In this document: positions 8,763 to 18,130 of the stretch, piece by piece
How positions within the stretch are numbered: the first letter of the stretch is position 1
Layout: every line of letters starts with the position of its first letter
DNA from: Cognatundibacterium crateris
GTDB taxonomy: Bacteria > Pseudomonadota > Gammaproteobacteria > Burkholderiales > Burkholderiaceae_D
Direction: 5' to 3'
DNA length: 64,000 bases
NCBI RefSeq assembly: GCF_010078235.1
Contig: NZ_JAABOS010000003.1
Span: forward strand, 310,001-374,000
Program-made: the position numbers and the translations under genes
Notes under the pieces: generated by a model
The model's database searches: none
What the model was told of the DNA's origin: nothing
The model's input: only the letters and a program-made list of their open reading frames with translations

Positions 8763-9050
8763 ATGCAAATACGCAGAATGACGAAATCAACATGTGAGGG
8801 AAGAGGTGGGGAATAGATTTGTACCGATTGATGTATGCCATTGCTCAATCAGCACAGCTACAGCAAGCATGAAGACCCCGCGCATTCATTTCGCGCCACC
8901 CACTTAGCGTGCACAAGGCAGCAGCGATGCCTGAGCAATCACCTCCTTGCATTATTCTGGTTTGCGCCTACACGCGCGCCGTGGCCAAGCCAGTTTGTGC
9001 ACTGCAGCCCATGCGGGAAAACCTCAGGTATAAGTATGGCGAATAGCTGG
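8763..9050. other. Non-coding spacer, nothing recognised
   Basis: Between the remnant and the third repeat copy I see no gene, hairpin or repeat I can support. An open frame through it runs into the repeat and is not protein-like. Confidence 0.4.
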
Positions 9051-9167
9051 TATACGAATAATAAAGCAGACAGCTATGCTGCACTGCCATATAGTTACAC
9101 CTGTCTCCTCCAACACCTCCTAAGGTTTGGATTTTAGCCCGCAGCTAGCGGGCTATTTTTTTATCTG
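9051..9167 (+). ncRNA. Candidate small RNA, copy 3 of 3
   Basis: Matches copy 1 from TATACGAATAATAAAG through the CTCCTCCAACACCTCCT segment with very few differences (for example T to C in the AGCA hairpin loop). It ends in its own terminator (AGCCCGC/GCGGGCT with short loop, then seven T). It lies just beyond the 3' end of the convergent DUF817 gene and may terminate that transcript as well. Confidence 0.45.
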
Positions 9168-9186
9168 CACGAAAATCCTTGCTGCC

Positions 9187-10029
9187 TTAATCCGGGATGT
9201 GTATGTCCTGCTTGATATGCTTGAGATTGGCAATGATGGTGAAACTCATGATGACCAGCAGGCTCCACGAGCTCCATTTGCTGACATGAACGGCAGACCA
9301 TGCACCGATCTGATTCGGATAGCGCCAAATACCAAAAAAAGTCCCCAGATTTTCTGCCAGCCAGATGAAAAAACCGATCAGGATGAATGCCAGGAACAGG
9401 GGCATGCTACGGGTGGTGTGCCAGGTGCGGAATTGCACGGTAGAGCGTGCATACAAGCCCAGCGCACAGGCTGCCAGATACCAGCGGTAATCGCCTATGT
9501 AATGATGGCTGAAAAAATTCACATAGATCAGGAGGGCGATCAGTGTCGCCATCCAATAGCTGGGGTGGTGGCGTATGCGCAGATCAAACAAGCGCCATGC
9601 CTGAATGATATAGCTGCCTACGCTGGCATACATGAAACCGCTGAACAAGGGGACGCCCCAGAATTTTGTATAGGCGGCGTCCGGATAAGCCCAGGATTGA
9701 ATACTGCCTGAGACCTTGAATACTTCCAGTGCAAATCCCGCCACATGAAACAAGGCGACGGCTTTCAGTTCATCCAGCGTTTCCAGCTTACTCCACAGCA
9801 TACCCAGCTGTATGGCGATGGCGATCAGGAACAACAAATCATATCTTGCTATCCCCAGCCAGCCTGATTTGGGTACCAGTAGCACGGAAGCGAAAAACAG
9901 ACCGGCAAACAGGCAGGCACGCGCTTCTTTGATGCCGAAATACAGAAACTCCAGGCAGCCGTGCGCCCAGCCCTGCAAATTGGCTGGCGGCGGTTGATGC
10001 AGATAGCGGTCTATGGAACTCAGTGGCAT
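9187..10029 (-). CDS. DUF817-family integral membrane protein
   Basis: 280 residues with about eight hydrophobic helices and histidine-rich loops ('NFFSHHYIGDYRWYL'), matching the DUF817 family in length and pattern. Biochemical function is unknown. It is the last gene on the minus strand after the allantoin/urate genes. The 53-bp gap to allA allows read-through, but family knowledge does not place it in purine catabolism. The start at 10029 (MPLSSIDRYLH) is the only reasonable one. Confidence 0.8.
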   Translation of the reverse strand: MPLSSIDRYLHQPPPANLQGWAHGCLEFLYFGIKEARACLFAGLFFASVLLVPKSGWLGIARYDLLFLIAIAIQLGMLWSKLETLDELKAVALFHVAGFALEVFKVSGSIQSWAYPDAAYTKFWGVPLFSGFMYASVGSYIIQAWRLFDLRIRHHPSYWMATLIALLIYVNFFSHHYIGDYRWYLAACALGLYARSTVQFRTWHTTRSMPLFLAFILIGFFIWLAENLGTFFGIWRYPNQIGAWSAVHVSKWSSWSLLVIMSFTIIANLKHIKQDIHIPD

Positions 10030-10082
10030 AGCGGTGGACAGACGTGGACAGAGGTGGATAGAGGTCGGCAGGCGACCCGCTA

Positions 10083-10577
10083 TTATCCCAGCATCCAGCT
10101 GCCATCCAATGTAATTTCATCGCAATTACTGCCCTGACCTATCCTGTCCATCACCAGAAAATCGCTGACGCTGTTTAGCGCGATCAAAGGGTGGTGCCAG
10201 ACGCCTTTGCCATAATTCACGCCTTGCCAGCCGCGTGCGATAAAGGCGCACATTTGCTGAGGGTCGAATTCTCCTGCAGGCGCAACCACGATCAGATAGG
10301 TGTGCTCAGGGTCTGTGCTCAGCGGCACAAAGGCCTGACTGCCGAGCGGATGGCGTTCCATGATCTCTATGGCTAGCGGCAGGCTGCGCGGCTGAGCGCG
10401 GAACAGGCTCAGGATGGTTTGTCCGCCTTCGCTCTGGGTATCGGCACAGGCGAGCGCATGATAGCGTTCAGTCGTGCCCTGGTTGATCGGATAGTGGCGC
10501 GCACCTTCCAGCATAATGACTTCGCCAAACGGGGCAAAGGCTGCGCGGCTCAGGGGTTCGGGGATGAGTTGTGGCAT
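10083..10577 (-). CDS. allA: Ureidoglycolate lyase
   Basis: 164 residues, the normal AllA length. Family features: '[16 protein letters not shown]' at the N-terminus, '[13 protein letters not shown]' and '[16 protein letters not shown]' active-site region. It converts ureidoglycolate to glyoxylate and urea in the cytoplasm, the last step of the allantoate branch. Upstream on the same strand lies allantoicase, which makes its substrate. Confidence 0.93.
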   Translation of the reverse strand: MPQLIPEPLSRAAFAPFGEVIMLEGARHYPINQGTTERYHALACADTQSEGGQTILSLFRAQPRSLPLAIEIMERHPLGSQAFVPLSTDPEHTYLIVVAPAGEFDPQQMCAFIARGWQGVNYGKGVWHHPLIALNSVSDFLVMDRIGQGSNCDEITLDGSWMLG

Positions 10578-10649
10578 AGCGGGCTCCGCTTCATTCTGGT
10601 AGCGGGCTGCAGCGCAATTGCTACGTTGCTGCCCGCTGTGCAGTTGGTG

Positions 10650-11675
10650 TTATTCAGCCTTGAGTTGGGCCAGTTTGCCGAGCAGGCGCAAGCGTGACAC
10701 GCCGCCATCCGGGAAAATATTCAGACGTATGTGGGTGATCACGCCGAGTGACTGCACTTCACTGCTGTAGACATGCTGATGGTCCATTTGCAGTTTTTGC
10801 GGTGCCAGCAATTCCGGCCAGAACATAGACTGGGTGATCAGCGAAGTCTCTGTACCACCTTGCATGGCGGCGGCCTGGATAGAGCAGCGGTCCGGGTAGT
10901 TACCTTTGAAATGGCAGGTATCGACCTCTATCTGTTCAATCACACCGGGATGCGCGAGTGCGATGATGCACCAGTCATTGCCAGGCTCGCGACGGCGCCG
11001 GGTTTCCCAGCCATCGCCCATATTCACGCCACGGCCAGGCATCAGCAAATTAGATGCGAGTCCGAAATGCTGATTATTGCTGGCCACTACATAGCCACCA
11101 TTTTCCATCGCGATCAGATCATGCAGCGCATTTGGATCTGCCGCCGACCAGTTATTGTCTGGCTGCGCATACACGCGCAGACGCGCGACGCCGCCATCCG
11201 GATAGATATTGAGGCGGATGTGGCTGTAAGTCTGCTCCGCATCGATTGCATGATAATGGTGGCTGTTGCCTTGTAAATTCACCGAGGGCAAAACCTCGTG
11301 CCACACCGTGCTGGCATCCGGCTCACCATCGGCCACCAGGCAAGCCTGCAGGGAAGCCGCAGGCGGATAATTGCCGGTAAAGTGGCTGGTGTCGATGTCC
11401 ACGCCTTTGAGTATGCCGGGACGTGCCAGTCGCACCACACACCAGTCATAGCCGTTGACGCGCTTGCGGCGGGATTCCCAGCCATCCATCCATTTGCCGT
11501 TGCTATCGTATTTGCCGGGGATGAAGACAGCTGGTTCCGGGTTCAGCATGCGTGCCATTTCGGCGAAAAAATCATCGCTGCAACTCAGGGCGCGTGCGCC
11601 CAGGCGCGCATCAGCCAGATTCGGATAGCGACGGGAAAATTCCGGTGCGTTCGGGTCCAGGGTAATAATAGCCAT
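10650..11675 (-). CDS. alc: Allantoicase
   Basis: 341 residues from the ATG at 11675 ([13 protein letters not shown]), with AAGGAA six bases upstream. It contains the two internally repeated allantoicase domains, each with 'GWE(S/T)RR(K/R)R' and a 'HFxGNYPxxxSxQA' motif (about residues 45-110 and 205-270). It hydrolyses allantoate to ureidoglycolate and urea. Its stop is 72 bp ahead of allA, and puuD lies 10 bp upstream, so the three probably form one transcript. Confidence 0.93.
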   Translation of the reverse strand: MAIITLDPNAPEFSRRYPNLADARLGARALSCSDDFFAEMARMLNPEPAVFIPGKYDSNGKWMDGWESRRKRVNGYDWCVVRLARPGILKGVDIDTSHFTGNYPPAASLQACLVADGEPDASTVWHEVLPSVNLQGNSHHYHAIDAEQTYSHIRLNIYPDGGVARLRVYAQPDNNWSAADPNALHDLIAMENGGYVVASNNQHFGLASNLLMPGRGVNMGDGWETRRRREPGNDWCIIALAHPGVIEQIEVDTCHFKGNYPDRCSIQAAAMQGGTETSLITQSMFWPELLAPQKLQMDHQHVYSSEVQSLGVITHIRLNIFPDGGVSRLRLLGKLAQLKAE

Positions 11676-11685
11676 CAGAAGTTCC

Positions 11686-12906
11686 TTAAGGTTGCGTTGC
11701 AGGCCGCTGCTCTGCCCAATGGGCAATCAGCGCGCGTTCTTGTTCAGTGATTTGGGTGAGATTACCGAGTGGCATCAGTTTTTGTTGTACCACCTGTTGG
11801 TAAATCAGTTGCGCTTTGGCTTGTATCTGTTCCGGCGTTTCCAACAGCAAGCCTTTGGCCGGGCTATCCATCATGGTCGGCTGGCTGGAATGACATTGCA
11901 CGCAGCGCGCCTGAATCACGCCCTGCACCTGAGCCAGCGTGACCGGAGCTGTCCCTGTAGCTGCCCCATTTTCTGTCGTGGCCGCAGCCGGTGCGCTGAC
12001 TGGACGCGGTGCTATCCAGGCTGCAATCGCTGCCAGCAGCGCGATCGCGATCAGCGGATAAGCCAGCTGATTTTTTCCTTTGTGACGCAGGATGAAATAC
12101 TGACGTACCAGTACGCCGGCCAGCATGATGACGACCAGTACCAGCCAATTGTGCTGAGCGCTGTAAGTCATGCTGTAATGATTCGACAGCATGGCGAATA
12201 ACACTGGCAAGGTGAAATAGGTATTGTGCACACTGCGCTGTTTGCCACGTTGTCCGTGTACCGGATCGACAGGGTCACCGGCGCGCATGGCAGCTACCAC
12301 TTTGCGCTGGCCGGGAATAATCCAGAAAAACACATTGGCACTCATGATGCTGGCCATCATGGCTCCAACGATCAGAAATGCAGCGCGCCCCGAAAACAGA
12401 TGGCAGGCGCTCCAGGCCGCCAGTACCACTAAGGCCACGATCAGTATCGACAGTAATTGCTCTTTTTTCGCCAGCAAACGGCATAGCGCGTCATACACCA
12501 GCCAGCCCACGATCAGGAAAGCGAAGGCTGCCGTGATGGCCAGTGCCGGGCTCAGCTGAGCGACCGCAGGATCGATCAGATAGCTGCGCGCATTGAAGAT
12601 ATAGACCAGCAGGAACAGCGAAAAACCGGATAACCAGGTGCTGTAAGATTCCCAGTAAAACCAGTGCAGCTGCTCCGGCAGACGCGGTGGCGCGCCCAGA
12701 TATTTTTGCGGATTATAAAAACCACCGCCATGCACGGCCCACAATTCACCGCCTACGCCTTTATCTTTCAGCTGCGGATCGAGTGGTGCGGTCAGATGAT
12801 TATCCAGCCACACAAAATAAAACGAAGAGCCTATCCACGCAATGGCTACGATGACATGCAGCCAGCGCAGCAAGAGATTGGCCCAATCTAACAAATATGC
12901 TTCCAT
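11686..12906 (-). CDS. puuD: Urate hydroxylase PuuD (membrane-bound, cytochrome c domain)
   Basis: 406 residues. An N-terminal membrane part of about eight helices carries the PuuD signature ('[20 protein letters not shown]', '[15 protein letters not shown]'). The C-terminal cytochrome c domain has one haem-binding CxxCH ('[10 protein letters not shown]', around residue 345). Family knowledge: it oxidises urate to 5-hydroxyisourate using the respiratory chain rather than O2-dependent uricase. It feeds the HIU hydrolase encoded directly upstream. It starts at 12906 ([15 protein letters not shown]). Confidence 0.93.
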   Translation of the reverse strand: MEAYLLDWANLLLRWLHVIVAIAWIGSSFYFVWLDNHLTAPLDPQLKDKGVGGELWAVHGGGFYNPQKYLGAPPRLPEQLHWFYWESYSTWLSGFSLFLLVYIFNARSYLIDPAVAQLSPALAITAAFAFLIVGWLVYDALCRLLAKKEQLLSILIVALVVLAAWSACHLFSGRAAFLIVGAMMASIMSANVFFWIIPGQRKVVAAMRAGDPVDPVHGQRGKQRSVHNTYFTLPVLFAMLSNHYSMTYSAQHNWLVLVVIMLAGVLVRQYFILRHKGKNQLAYPLIAIALLAAIAAWIAPRPVSAPAAATTENGAATGTAPVTLAQVQGVIQARCVQCHSSQPTMMDSPAKGLLLETPEQIQAKAQLIYQQVVQQKLMPLGNLTQITEQERALIAHWAEQRPATQP

Positions 12907-12944
12907 GAAACGTCCTTAAGGGTCGGGGCGGGCAGCCTGAGGGC

Positions 12945-13310
12945 TCAGCTGCCGCGGTAGGTCGAGTAAGACCAGGGTGTGCAGACCAGAGGCACGTGGT
13001 AATGCGCGTTAGCGTCGGCAATCGCAAAGCGCAGCGTGACGATGTTCAGAAAAGCCGGTTCCGGCAAGTCCGTGCCCAGCGCGGCGAAATAAGTGCCGAT
13101 ATCAAAGTCCAGCTCATAGGTGCCGCTTTCCATCGTGTCCGCTTCCAGCAGCGGCTGGTCGCAACGTCCGTCGGCATTGGTGAGGCGGCTGCAGATCAGC
13201 GTCCTGCCATGCGCATGAGGACGGTATAAGTGCACGCTGATGCCGCGTCCCGGCTTGCCATGGGCGGTATCGAGCACATGCGTGGTCAGCCGTCCGGTGT
13301 GTGATCCCAT
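12945..13310 (-). CDS. 5-Hydroxyisourate hydrolase (transthyretin-like)
   Basis: 121 residues, start ATG at 13310 with AAGGAAG upstream. Family marks: 'LTTHVLDTAHGKPG' at the N-terminus and the C-terminal 'YSTYRGS' of HIU hydrolases. It converts HIU to OHCU, which UraD then decarboxylates. It is the first gene of the minus-strand operon hiuH-puuD-alc-allA and is divergently arranged from the GntR regulator. The shared intergenic region holds two identical palindromes. Confidence 0.93.
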   Translation of the reverse strand: MGSHTGRLTTHVLDTAHGKPGRGISVHLYRPHAHGRTLICSRLTNADGRCDQPLLEADTMESGTYELDFDIGTYFAALGTDLPEPAFLNIVTLRFAIADANAHYHVPLVCTPWSYSTYRGS

Positions 13311-13392
13311 ATGCTTCCTTCCTGAAATGTGGTGAGTCACCAGCTTGCCACTGTGCTTAACGGTGATGCTGTAGCAGACTGGGCAAACTTGG

Positions 13393-13409
13393 AAAAATTG
13401 TCGACAATC
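13393..13409. promoter_or_regulatory. Candidate operator 1 for the purine-catabolism GntR regulator
   Basis: AAAAATTGTCGACAATC, with the perfect 12-bp palindrome ATTGTCGACAAT at 13397-13408. The identical 17-mer recurs at 13509-13525. Both lie between the divergent hiuH and gntR genes. TTGTCGACAA-like palindromes are typical for FCD-type GntR repressors. Binding is inferred. Confidence 0.6.
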
Positions 13410-13508
13410 TTAAACTTTTGAATTTAGGCATGTCAAACAAAACCCTTAAATACAGCGGTTTGGCGCGCATTTGCCACAGAATTTAAAATTTATCCGGTCT
13501 GTGTATGT

Positions 13509-13525
13509 AAAAATTGTCGACAATC
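13509..13525. promoter_or_regulatory. Candidate operator 2 (identical copy), close to the gntR start
   Basis: Exact second copy of the 17-mer, 25 bp before the gntR ATG and 116 bp (centre to centre) from operator 1. Copy 1 would control the hiuH side and copy 2 the regulator-puuE-uraD side; looping between them is possible. Confidence 0.6.
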
Positions 13526-13549
13526 GTGATTAAATAAGCGCAAATTCTG

Positions 13550-14287
13550 ATGTTGAAAATTATGTCTGCTACTAAAACTATCTCCAGACTCAGCGTCGTC
13601 ACCGAAAGCGGCAACGACAAAGAGCAACGCATGTATCGTGATATCTATGACGCCATCATGGATCATCGCCTGCCTGCACGTACTAAGCTCACGGAGCAAT
13701 CTCTGAGCCAGATTTATGACATGGCCAGACATGGCGTGCGCAAGGTGCTGGGCCAGCTTGCGCATGATGGACTGGTCGATCTGGAGCCCAATCGTGGTGC
13801 ATTTATTGCGAGTCCGGATGAAAAAGAGGCGCAGGATATGTTTGAGTTGCGTCAGTCGCTGGAGCAGCTGGCGCTGGAAAAAGCCTTGCAGCAAGCGTCG
13901 ACTGAGGACATCCGGCAATTGCGTCAGATGGTGGAGCGCGAGCGCCTGGCCTATGAGCAGGGTGATCGTCCGCTCTGGATACACTTATCGGCCGACTTTC
14001 ATATCGAGCTGGCGCGCCTGTCAGGCAATGATTTGCTGGTCGATATGCTGCGCCGCCTGGTCTCACGTACGACCTTGCTGATTTCCAGTCAGGAAGTGCC
14101 GGCTACCCGTCCCTGCTCTTTCGACGAGCATTTGCGGGTGGTGGAAGCACTGGAGAAAAAAGATAAAAAAACTGCCCTGTCAGAAATGGCACAACATTTG
14201 CATCAATGCGCATGTCGTACCCCGAAAAACGCTGGCAAGGGTTTTGATCTGAAAGCCGCACTGAAACCCCGGAAAATCCAGAAATGA
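13550..14287 (+). CDS. GntR-family (FCD subfamily) regulator of the purine-catabolism genes
   Basis: 245 residues (241 if the second in-frame Met at 13562 is used). Residues about 25-95 form the winged helix ('ARTKLTEQSLSQIYDMARHG', 'LVDLEPNRGAFI'). Residues about 100-230 form the FCD domain with its metal-site pattern, Asp/His in 'SADFHIELARLSGN', 'DEHLRVVEAL' and 'MAQHLHQC'. It overlaps puuE by 4 bp (ATGA). Divergent position plus duplicated palindromes make it the likely local repressor; the effector would be a urate or allantoin intermediate (inference). Confidence 0.88.
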   Translation: MLKIMSATKTISRLSVVTESGNDKEQRMYRDIYDAIMDHRLPARTKLTEQSLSQIYDMARHGVRKVLGQLAHDGLVDLEPNRGAFIASPDEKEAQDMFELRQSLEQLALEKALQQASTEDIRQLRQMVERERLAYEQGDRPLWIHLSADFHIELARLSGNDLLVDMLRRLVSRTTLLISSQEVPATRPCSFDEHLRVVEALEKKDKKTALSEMAQHLHQCACRTPKNAGKGFDLKAALKPRKIQK

Positions 14288-15243
14288 ATACTACCGTCAC
14301 TTACCCACGTGATCTGATCGGTTATGGCCGCGATGTCCCGCATGCTAACTGGCCGGGACAGGCCAGAATCGCCGTTCAGTTTGTTTTGAATTATGAAGAG
14401 GGCGGTGAAAACTGTGTGCTGCATGGTGATGCCGCTTCAGAGCAGTTTTTATCGGAAATCGTTGGTGCTGCTGCGTATGAAGCCCGTCATATGTCGATGG
14501 AATCGATTTATGAATATGGCTCACGCGCCGGGGTCTGGCGTATTTTGCGTGAATTTGAAAAGCGTCAGTTGCCGCTGACCGTGTTTGGCGTCGCGATGGC
14601 CTTGCAGCGCCATCCTGAACTGACCCAGGCGTTTGCTGAACTTGGCCATGAAATTGCCTGCCATGGTTTGCGCTGGATACATTATCAGCACATGGATGTA
14701 GCCACCGAGCGCGCCCATATGCAGCAAGCGGTGCAGATACTGCGTGAGCTGACCGGTCAGGCGCCGCTGGGCTGGTACACCGGACGTGATTCGCCGAATA
14801 CCCGCAGGCTGGTGGTGGAGCATGGCGGTTTTGCTTACGATGCCGATTATTACGGCGATGATTTGCCATTCTGGACCGAAGTTGAAACCAGTCAGGGCGA
14901 GCGCAAACCGCATCTGGTGGTGCCTTACACGCTGGACAGCAATGATATGCGCTTTGCCACGCCGCAGGGCTTCAATACCGGAGATCATTTTTTCCAGTAT
15001 CTGAAAGACAGCTTTGATGTCTTGTACGCAGAGGGCGATCCGGCGGGTGACAATGCGCCCAAAATGCTGTCTGTCGGTATGCATTGCCGTTTGTTAGGCA
15101 GACCCGGACGTTTCCGTGCCTTACAACGCTTCCTCGATTATGTGCAGGCGCATGAGCAAGTCTGGATTTGCCGCCGTATCGATATCGCGCAACACTGGAT
15201 GCAGCAGCATCCGTATTCGTCTGACAAGGGTAATCAAGCATGA
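14284..15243 (+). CDS. puuE: Allantoinase PuuE (polysaccharide-deacetylase-like)
   Basis: 319 residues. The N-terminus 'YPRDLIGYGRDVPHANWPG' and 'NYEEGGENCVLHGD' are characteristic of PuuE, as is 'FELGHEIACHGLRWI'-like chemistry around residues 115-135 ('LGHEIACHGLRWIHYQ') and 'GWYTGRDSPNTRRLV'. It opens the allantoin ring to allantoate, the substrate of the allantoicase on the other strand. It overlaps the regulator upstream and uraD downstream by 4 bp each, so it is translationally coupled. Confidence 0.93.
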   Translation: MNTTVTYPRDLIGYGRDVPHANWPGQARIAVQFVLNYEEGGENCVLHGDAASEQFLSEIVGAAAYEARHMSMESIYEYGSRAGVWRILREFEKRQLPLTVFGVAMALQRHPELTQAFAELGHEIACHGLRWIHYQHMDVATERAHMQQAVQILRELTGQAPLGWYTGRDSPNTRRLVVEHGGFAYDADYYGDDLPFWTEVETSQGERKPHLVVPYTLDSNDMRFATPQGFNTGDHFFQYLKDSFDVLYAEGDPAGDNAPKMLSVGMHCRLLGRPGRFRALQRFLDYVQAHEQVWICRRIDIAQHWMQQHPYSSDKGNQA

Positions 15244-15767
15244 ATCAAGCTCAAACCATACGCCTGCAAGCGCTGAATCAAGCTGAACCGGCAGAATTTG
15301 TGCACATTCTGGGCGGCATTTTTGAACATTCACCCTGGGTCGCGGAAGCGGTACTGCCACAACGTCCATACGCCAGCGTGAAGGATTTGCATGCCGCGAT
15401 GGCGGCTGCAGTCCGCGCTGCCAGCGAAACCGCGCGTCTGACCCTGATACAGGCCCATCCTGAACTGGCTGGCAAAGCTGCCATTCGTGGCGAGCTGACC
15501 GCCGAGTCCACGCGGGAACAAAGTGGTGCCGGCTTGAATCAGTGTAGTCCGGAAGAATTCGCGCAATTGCAGCAACTGAATGCCGATTACAACAAAAAGT
15601 TCGGTTTTCCTTTCATTATCGCTGTACGCGGGCATGACAGACAAAGTATCATCCGGCATTTTTCGCAGCGCATACAGGCGTCACGGGACCAGGAAATGCA
15701 GGAATGTATAGAGCAGATCGCCAGGATCGCCGCTTTCCGGCTGGCTGACCTGATACCGGCAGACTGA
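15240..15767 (+). CDS. uraD: OHCU decarboxylase
   Basis: 175 residues with the all-helical UraD fold. 'LGGIFEHSPWVAEAV' holds the catalytic His; 'AHPELAGKAAIRGELTAEST' and 'YNKKFGFPFIIAVRGHDRQS' follow. It makes S-allantoin from OHCU. With puuD, hiuH, puuE, alc and allA, every step from urate to glyoxylate plus urea is encoded within 6 kb. Confidence 0.95.
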   Translation: MNQAQTIRLQALNQAEPAEFVHILGGIFEHSPWVAEAVLPQRPYASVKDLHAAMAAAVRAASETARLTLIQAHPELAGKAAIRGELTAESTREQSGAGLNQCSPEEFAQLQQLNADYNKKFGFPFIIAVRGHDRQSIIRHFSQRIQASRDQEMQECIEQIARIAAFRLADLIPAD

Positions 15768-15806
15768 GTCCGGTCTGATACCGGAGCCGGGCTGCACAGA
15801 ATTTTT

Positions 15807-16001
15807 TAGGACTTACGCAAAACCGCCCCAGCTGCGTTATGGCTCCTTGTCGTACTGTGCGTACTGCCTGCGTCGCCATGGTGTAGCCAGGGTTTCAGGC
15901 AACATGTTGCCTGCTGGCGTAACGGACATCGCTTACCAGCGATGTTTCCTAAAGCACCAAATGGGTTTTTGCCTTGTTGGGACAATTTTGCGTAAGTCCT
16001 A
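15807..16001. mobile_element. MITE-like element, copy 1
   Basis: Ends are perfect inverted repeats of 16 bp (TAGGACTTACGCAAAA ... TTTTGCGTAAGTCCTA), including a TA at each outer edge as expected for IS630/mariner-type TA target duplication. The interior carries a palindromic CAGGCAACATGTTGCCTG-like segment and a CGCTTACCAGCGATG hairpin but no transposase. A second copy of the same length lies at 28544-28739. It sits just before the porin gene and may contribute to that leader. Confidence 0.7.
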
Positions 16002-16038
16002 TTTTTAACTTCTGTTTTCACTCTTTAAAGGAAAACCT

Positions 16039-17130
16039 ATGCAATTTTCAAAAAAATCTCTGGTGTTGGCAATCGGCTCCTGCCTGCTGGCTGGCAGCGC
16101 AATGGCCCAATCCAATGTGACAGTACAAGGTCTGGTCGATGTGTATGCCGGCTCGGTCAAATTCAGTGGCGATAACGGTGCGCGCAGCTCGGTCAACAGC
16201 GGTGGTATGACTACCTCCTGGCTGGGTTTCAAAGGCGTGGAAGATCTGGGTGGTGGCCTCAAGGCAGAATTCGCGCTGACCAGCTTCTTGCAAGCCGATA
16301 CCGGCGCATCTGGCCGCTTCTTTGGCGACACTATGTTTTCGCGTGATGCGAATGTGGCTTTGTCCGGTTCTTTTGGCCGCGTTTCTATCGGTCGTGATCT
16401 GGCACCTAACTTCCTGCCTACTGTGATTTTCAATCCTTTCGGCGACTCTTTCAGCTTCTCGCCACTGGTACTGCATACCTGGGTTCCTAGCGGTGATTTC
16501 GGCAAACGTAGCTGGGCGAACAGCGCTGCTGGTGATTCTGGCTGGAGTAATGAAATCATTTACTCGACGCCTAACATCAATGGTCTGAGCGCGAACTTCC
16601 ATTACCAGTTCGGTGAAAAAGCCGGTGATACCGGTAGCAAAAATCTGGGTTTCAATGCGATGTATTTCAGCGGTCCGCTGGCCCTGAGTACCTACTACCA
16701 CCAGGTACAGGTCGGCAATCCTACACCGGGCGCTATCGTCGATGCGACTGCTGCACCAGTGAATTTTGCGGCAATCAATAATCAGAAAAGTTTCTTTGTT
16801 GGTGCCAGCTATGACCTGACAGTCGCTAAGCTGTATGCAACCTATTCCAAAAATAAAAACGACACGGCTGTAGCGAAATCTATGGATGACAAAACCTATA
16901 CGCTGGGCGCAAAAATCCCGGCTGGCGGCGGCGACATCCTGGCCAGTTTTGCCAGCACCAAGCGCAGTGGCGATCTGGTTGGCGCTGAACTCAAACGCGA
17001 TACCTTCAGCGCTGGCTATGACTACAATCTGTCCAAACGTACTGATGTCTATGCATTGGTGATGAGCGATAAGCTGAGTACGGCGGATCGTGCGAACAGC
17101 GTGGCAGCAGGTATCCGTCACAAGTTCTGA
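16039..17130 (+). CDS. Gram-negative porin (betaproteobacterial 16-strand type)
   Basis: 363 residues. Signal peptide 'MQFSKKSLVLAIGSCLLAGS' with cleavage after AMA. The mature protein begins 'QSNVTVQGLVDVYAG' and contains 'SWLGFKGVEDLGGGLKAEF' and 'GRVSIGRDL', hallmarks of Burkholderiales OmpC-like porins. It ends 'AAGIRHKF' with terminal Phe. Standing between the urate genes and a solute-binding protein, it could admit purines, but the sequence does not show specificity. It is followed by a strong terminator. Confidence 0.93.
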   Translation: MQFSKKSLVLAIGSCLLAGSAMAQSNVTVQGLVDVYAGSVKFSGDNGARSSVNSGGMTTSWLGFKGVEDLGGGLKAEFALTSFLQADTGASGRFFGDTMFSRDANVALSGSFGRVSIGRDLAPNFLPTVIFNPFGDSFSFSPLVLHTWVPSGDFGKRSWANSAAGDSGWSNEIIYSTPNINGLSANFHYQFGEKAGDTGSKNLGFNAMYFSGPLALSTYYHQVQVGNPTPGAIVDATAAPVNFAAINNQKSFFVGASYDLTVAKLYATYSKNKNDTAVAKSMDDKTYTLGAKIPAGGGDILASFASTKRSGDLVGAELKRDTFSAGYDYNLSKRTDVYALVMSDKLSTADRANSVAAGIRHKF

Positions 17131-17181
17131 TCGCGACAGGCAGCCTTGCGTTATGCAACTGCCTACAATTCAGAATGATGG

Positions 17182-17210
17182 AAAAGGCCGGGATAGTTCC
17201 CGGCCTTTTT
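17182..17210 (+). terminator. Rho-independent terminator after the porin
   Basis: Stem AAAAGGCCGGGA with TCCCGGCCTTTTT and a three- to four-base loop, ending in a T run. Confidence 0.9.
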
Positions 17211-17280
17211 GTTGTCCTTGGTGCTCAGACCATATGATACAGTGATGGAAAAATCCAACTGATTACCCTGCGCAGCCAGC

Positions 17281-18129
17281 ATGAAGCCCTTCCCGTCTGT
17301 CAATTTTGGTATGGCTAAGATACTGACTCATCCTTATTCCCGGCGTCTGCTGCGTAAAGGATGTCAGTTGCTATGCAGTGGCGTGTTGCTGCAGTCTCAG
17401 ACGGCATTGGCCGCTGAACCATTGCGCCTGACTTTTTGCTACGACTCCGCGATCACCCAACTTTGGCTCACCCATAACGGCAGAGGTGTGTTGAACCAAA
17501 TGCTTGGGGTCGCGCAGGAGAAACTGAATCTGCGCATACAACTTGACCCTTTACCTTGGAAGCGTTGCCTGCGCGATGTCAGCATGGGTCTGCGCGCAGG
17601 TGCGGTCGACGGCAGTTACAGTGAAGAGCGTGCTGCCTATGCGTATTATCCCGGCACGCCACAGGGAAAACCCGATGTCAATCGTCGTCTGCGTTACGGT
17701 ACTTATGCCTTATATCGTTTGCGCGGTGCCGATGTGGATTGGGATGGCAAGCATTTCTTCAATCTGAACGGGCCTGTGGTGGCGCAGATAGGTTATTCGG
17801 TGGTCAGGGATCTTGGCAATCTGGGCGTCGCGACCGATGAAACACCGGGCTCGGTAGATGTGGTTATGCGTAAGCTGCTGGCGGGACGTGCGCAACTGGC
17901 TGCGGTATTTGCCGAAGAAGGCGACCGTCTTTTGAGCGCCCCGCCTTATGCGGGCAAGATAGAACGTCTGCCGATTCCACTGATAGAAAAACCGTATTTT
18001 CTGTTAGTGAATAAGGAGGTCTATCACACCCATCCTGAACGTATAGAGCAACTATGGACGACACTGGCGCAACTGCGCGAACAGCAGGAAAACAAGACTG
18101 CGCCAAAAAAGAAAACCGGCAGGCCCTAG
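17281..18129 (+). CDS. Periplasmic solute-binding-like protein (SBP_bac_3 type), lone
   Basis: 282 residues. A hydrophobic export signal ends near 'QTALAAEPLRLTFCYD'; an internal Met at 17311 would give a more conventional signal peptide length. The mature part has the family-3 binding-protein pattern: 'LPWKRCLRDVSMGLRAGAVDG', a hinge region, and a C-terminal lobe with 'YFLLVNKEVY'. No ABC permease or ATPase is adjacent, as is common for such lone proteins in this order. The C-terminus is Lys-rich. Ligand unknown. It converges tail-to-tail with the DUF6985 gene one base away. Confidence 0.75.
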   Translation: MKPFPSVNFGMAKILTHPYSRRLLRKGCQLLCSGVLLQSQTALAAEPLRLTFCYDSAITQLWLTHNGRGVLNQMLGVAQEKLNLRIQLDPLPWKRCLRDVSMGLRAGAVDGSYSEERAAYAYYPGTPQGKPDVNRRLRYGTYALYRLRGADVDWDGKHFFNLNGPVVAQIGYSVVRDLGNLGVATDETPGSVDVVMRKLLAGRAQLAAVFAEEGDRLLSAPPYAGKIERLPIPLIEKPYFLLVNKEVYHTHPERIEQLWTTLAQLREQQENKTAPKKKTGRP

Positions 18130-18130
18130 A

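Noticed and set aside
17281-18129. Assignment of the solute-binding protein as a urate receptor
   Set aside because: Only proximity supports it; no transporter genes or ligand-specific motifs are visible.
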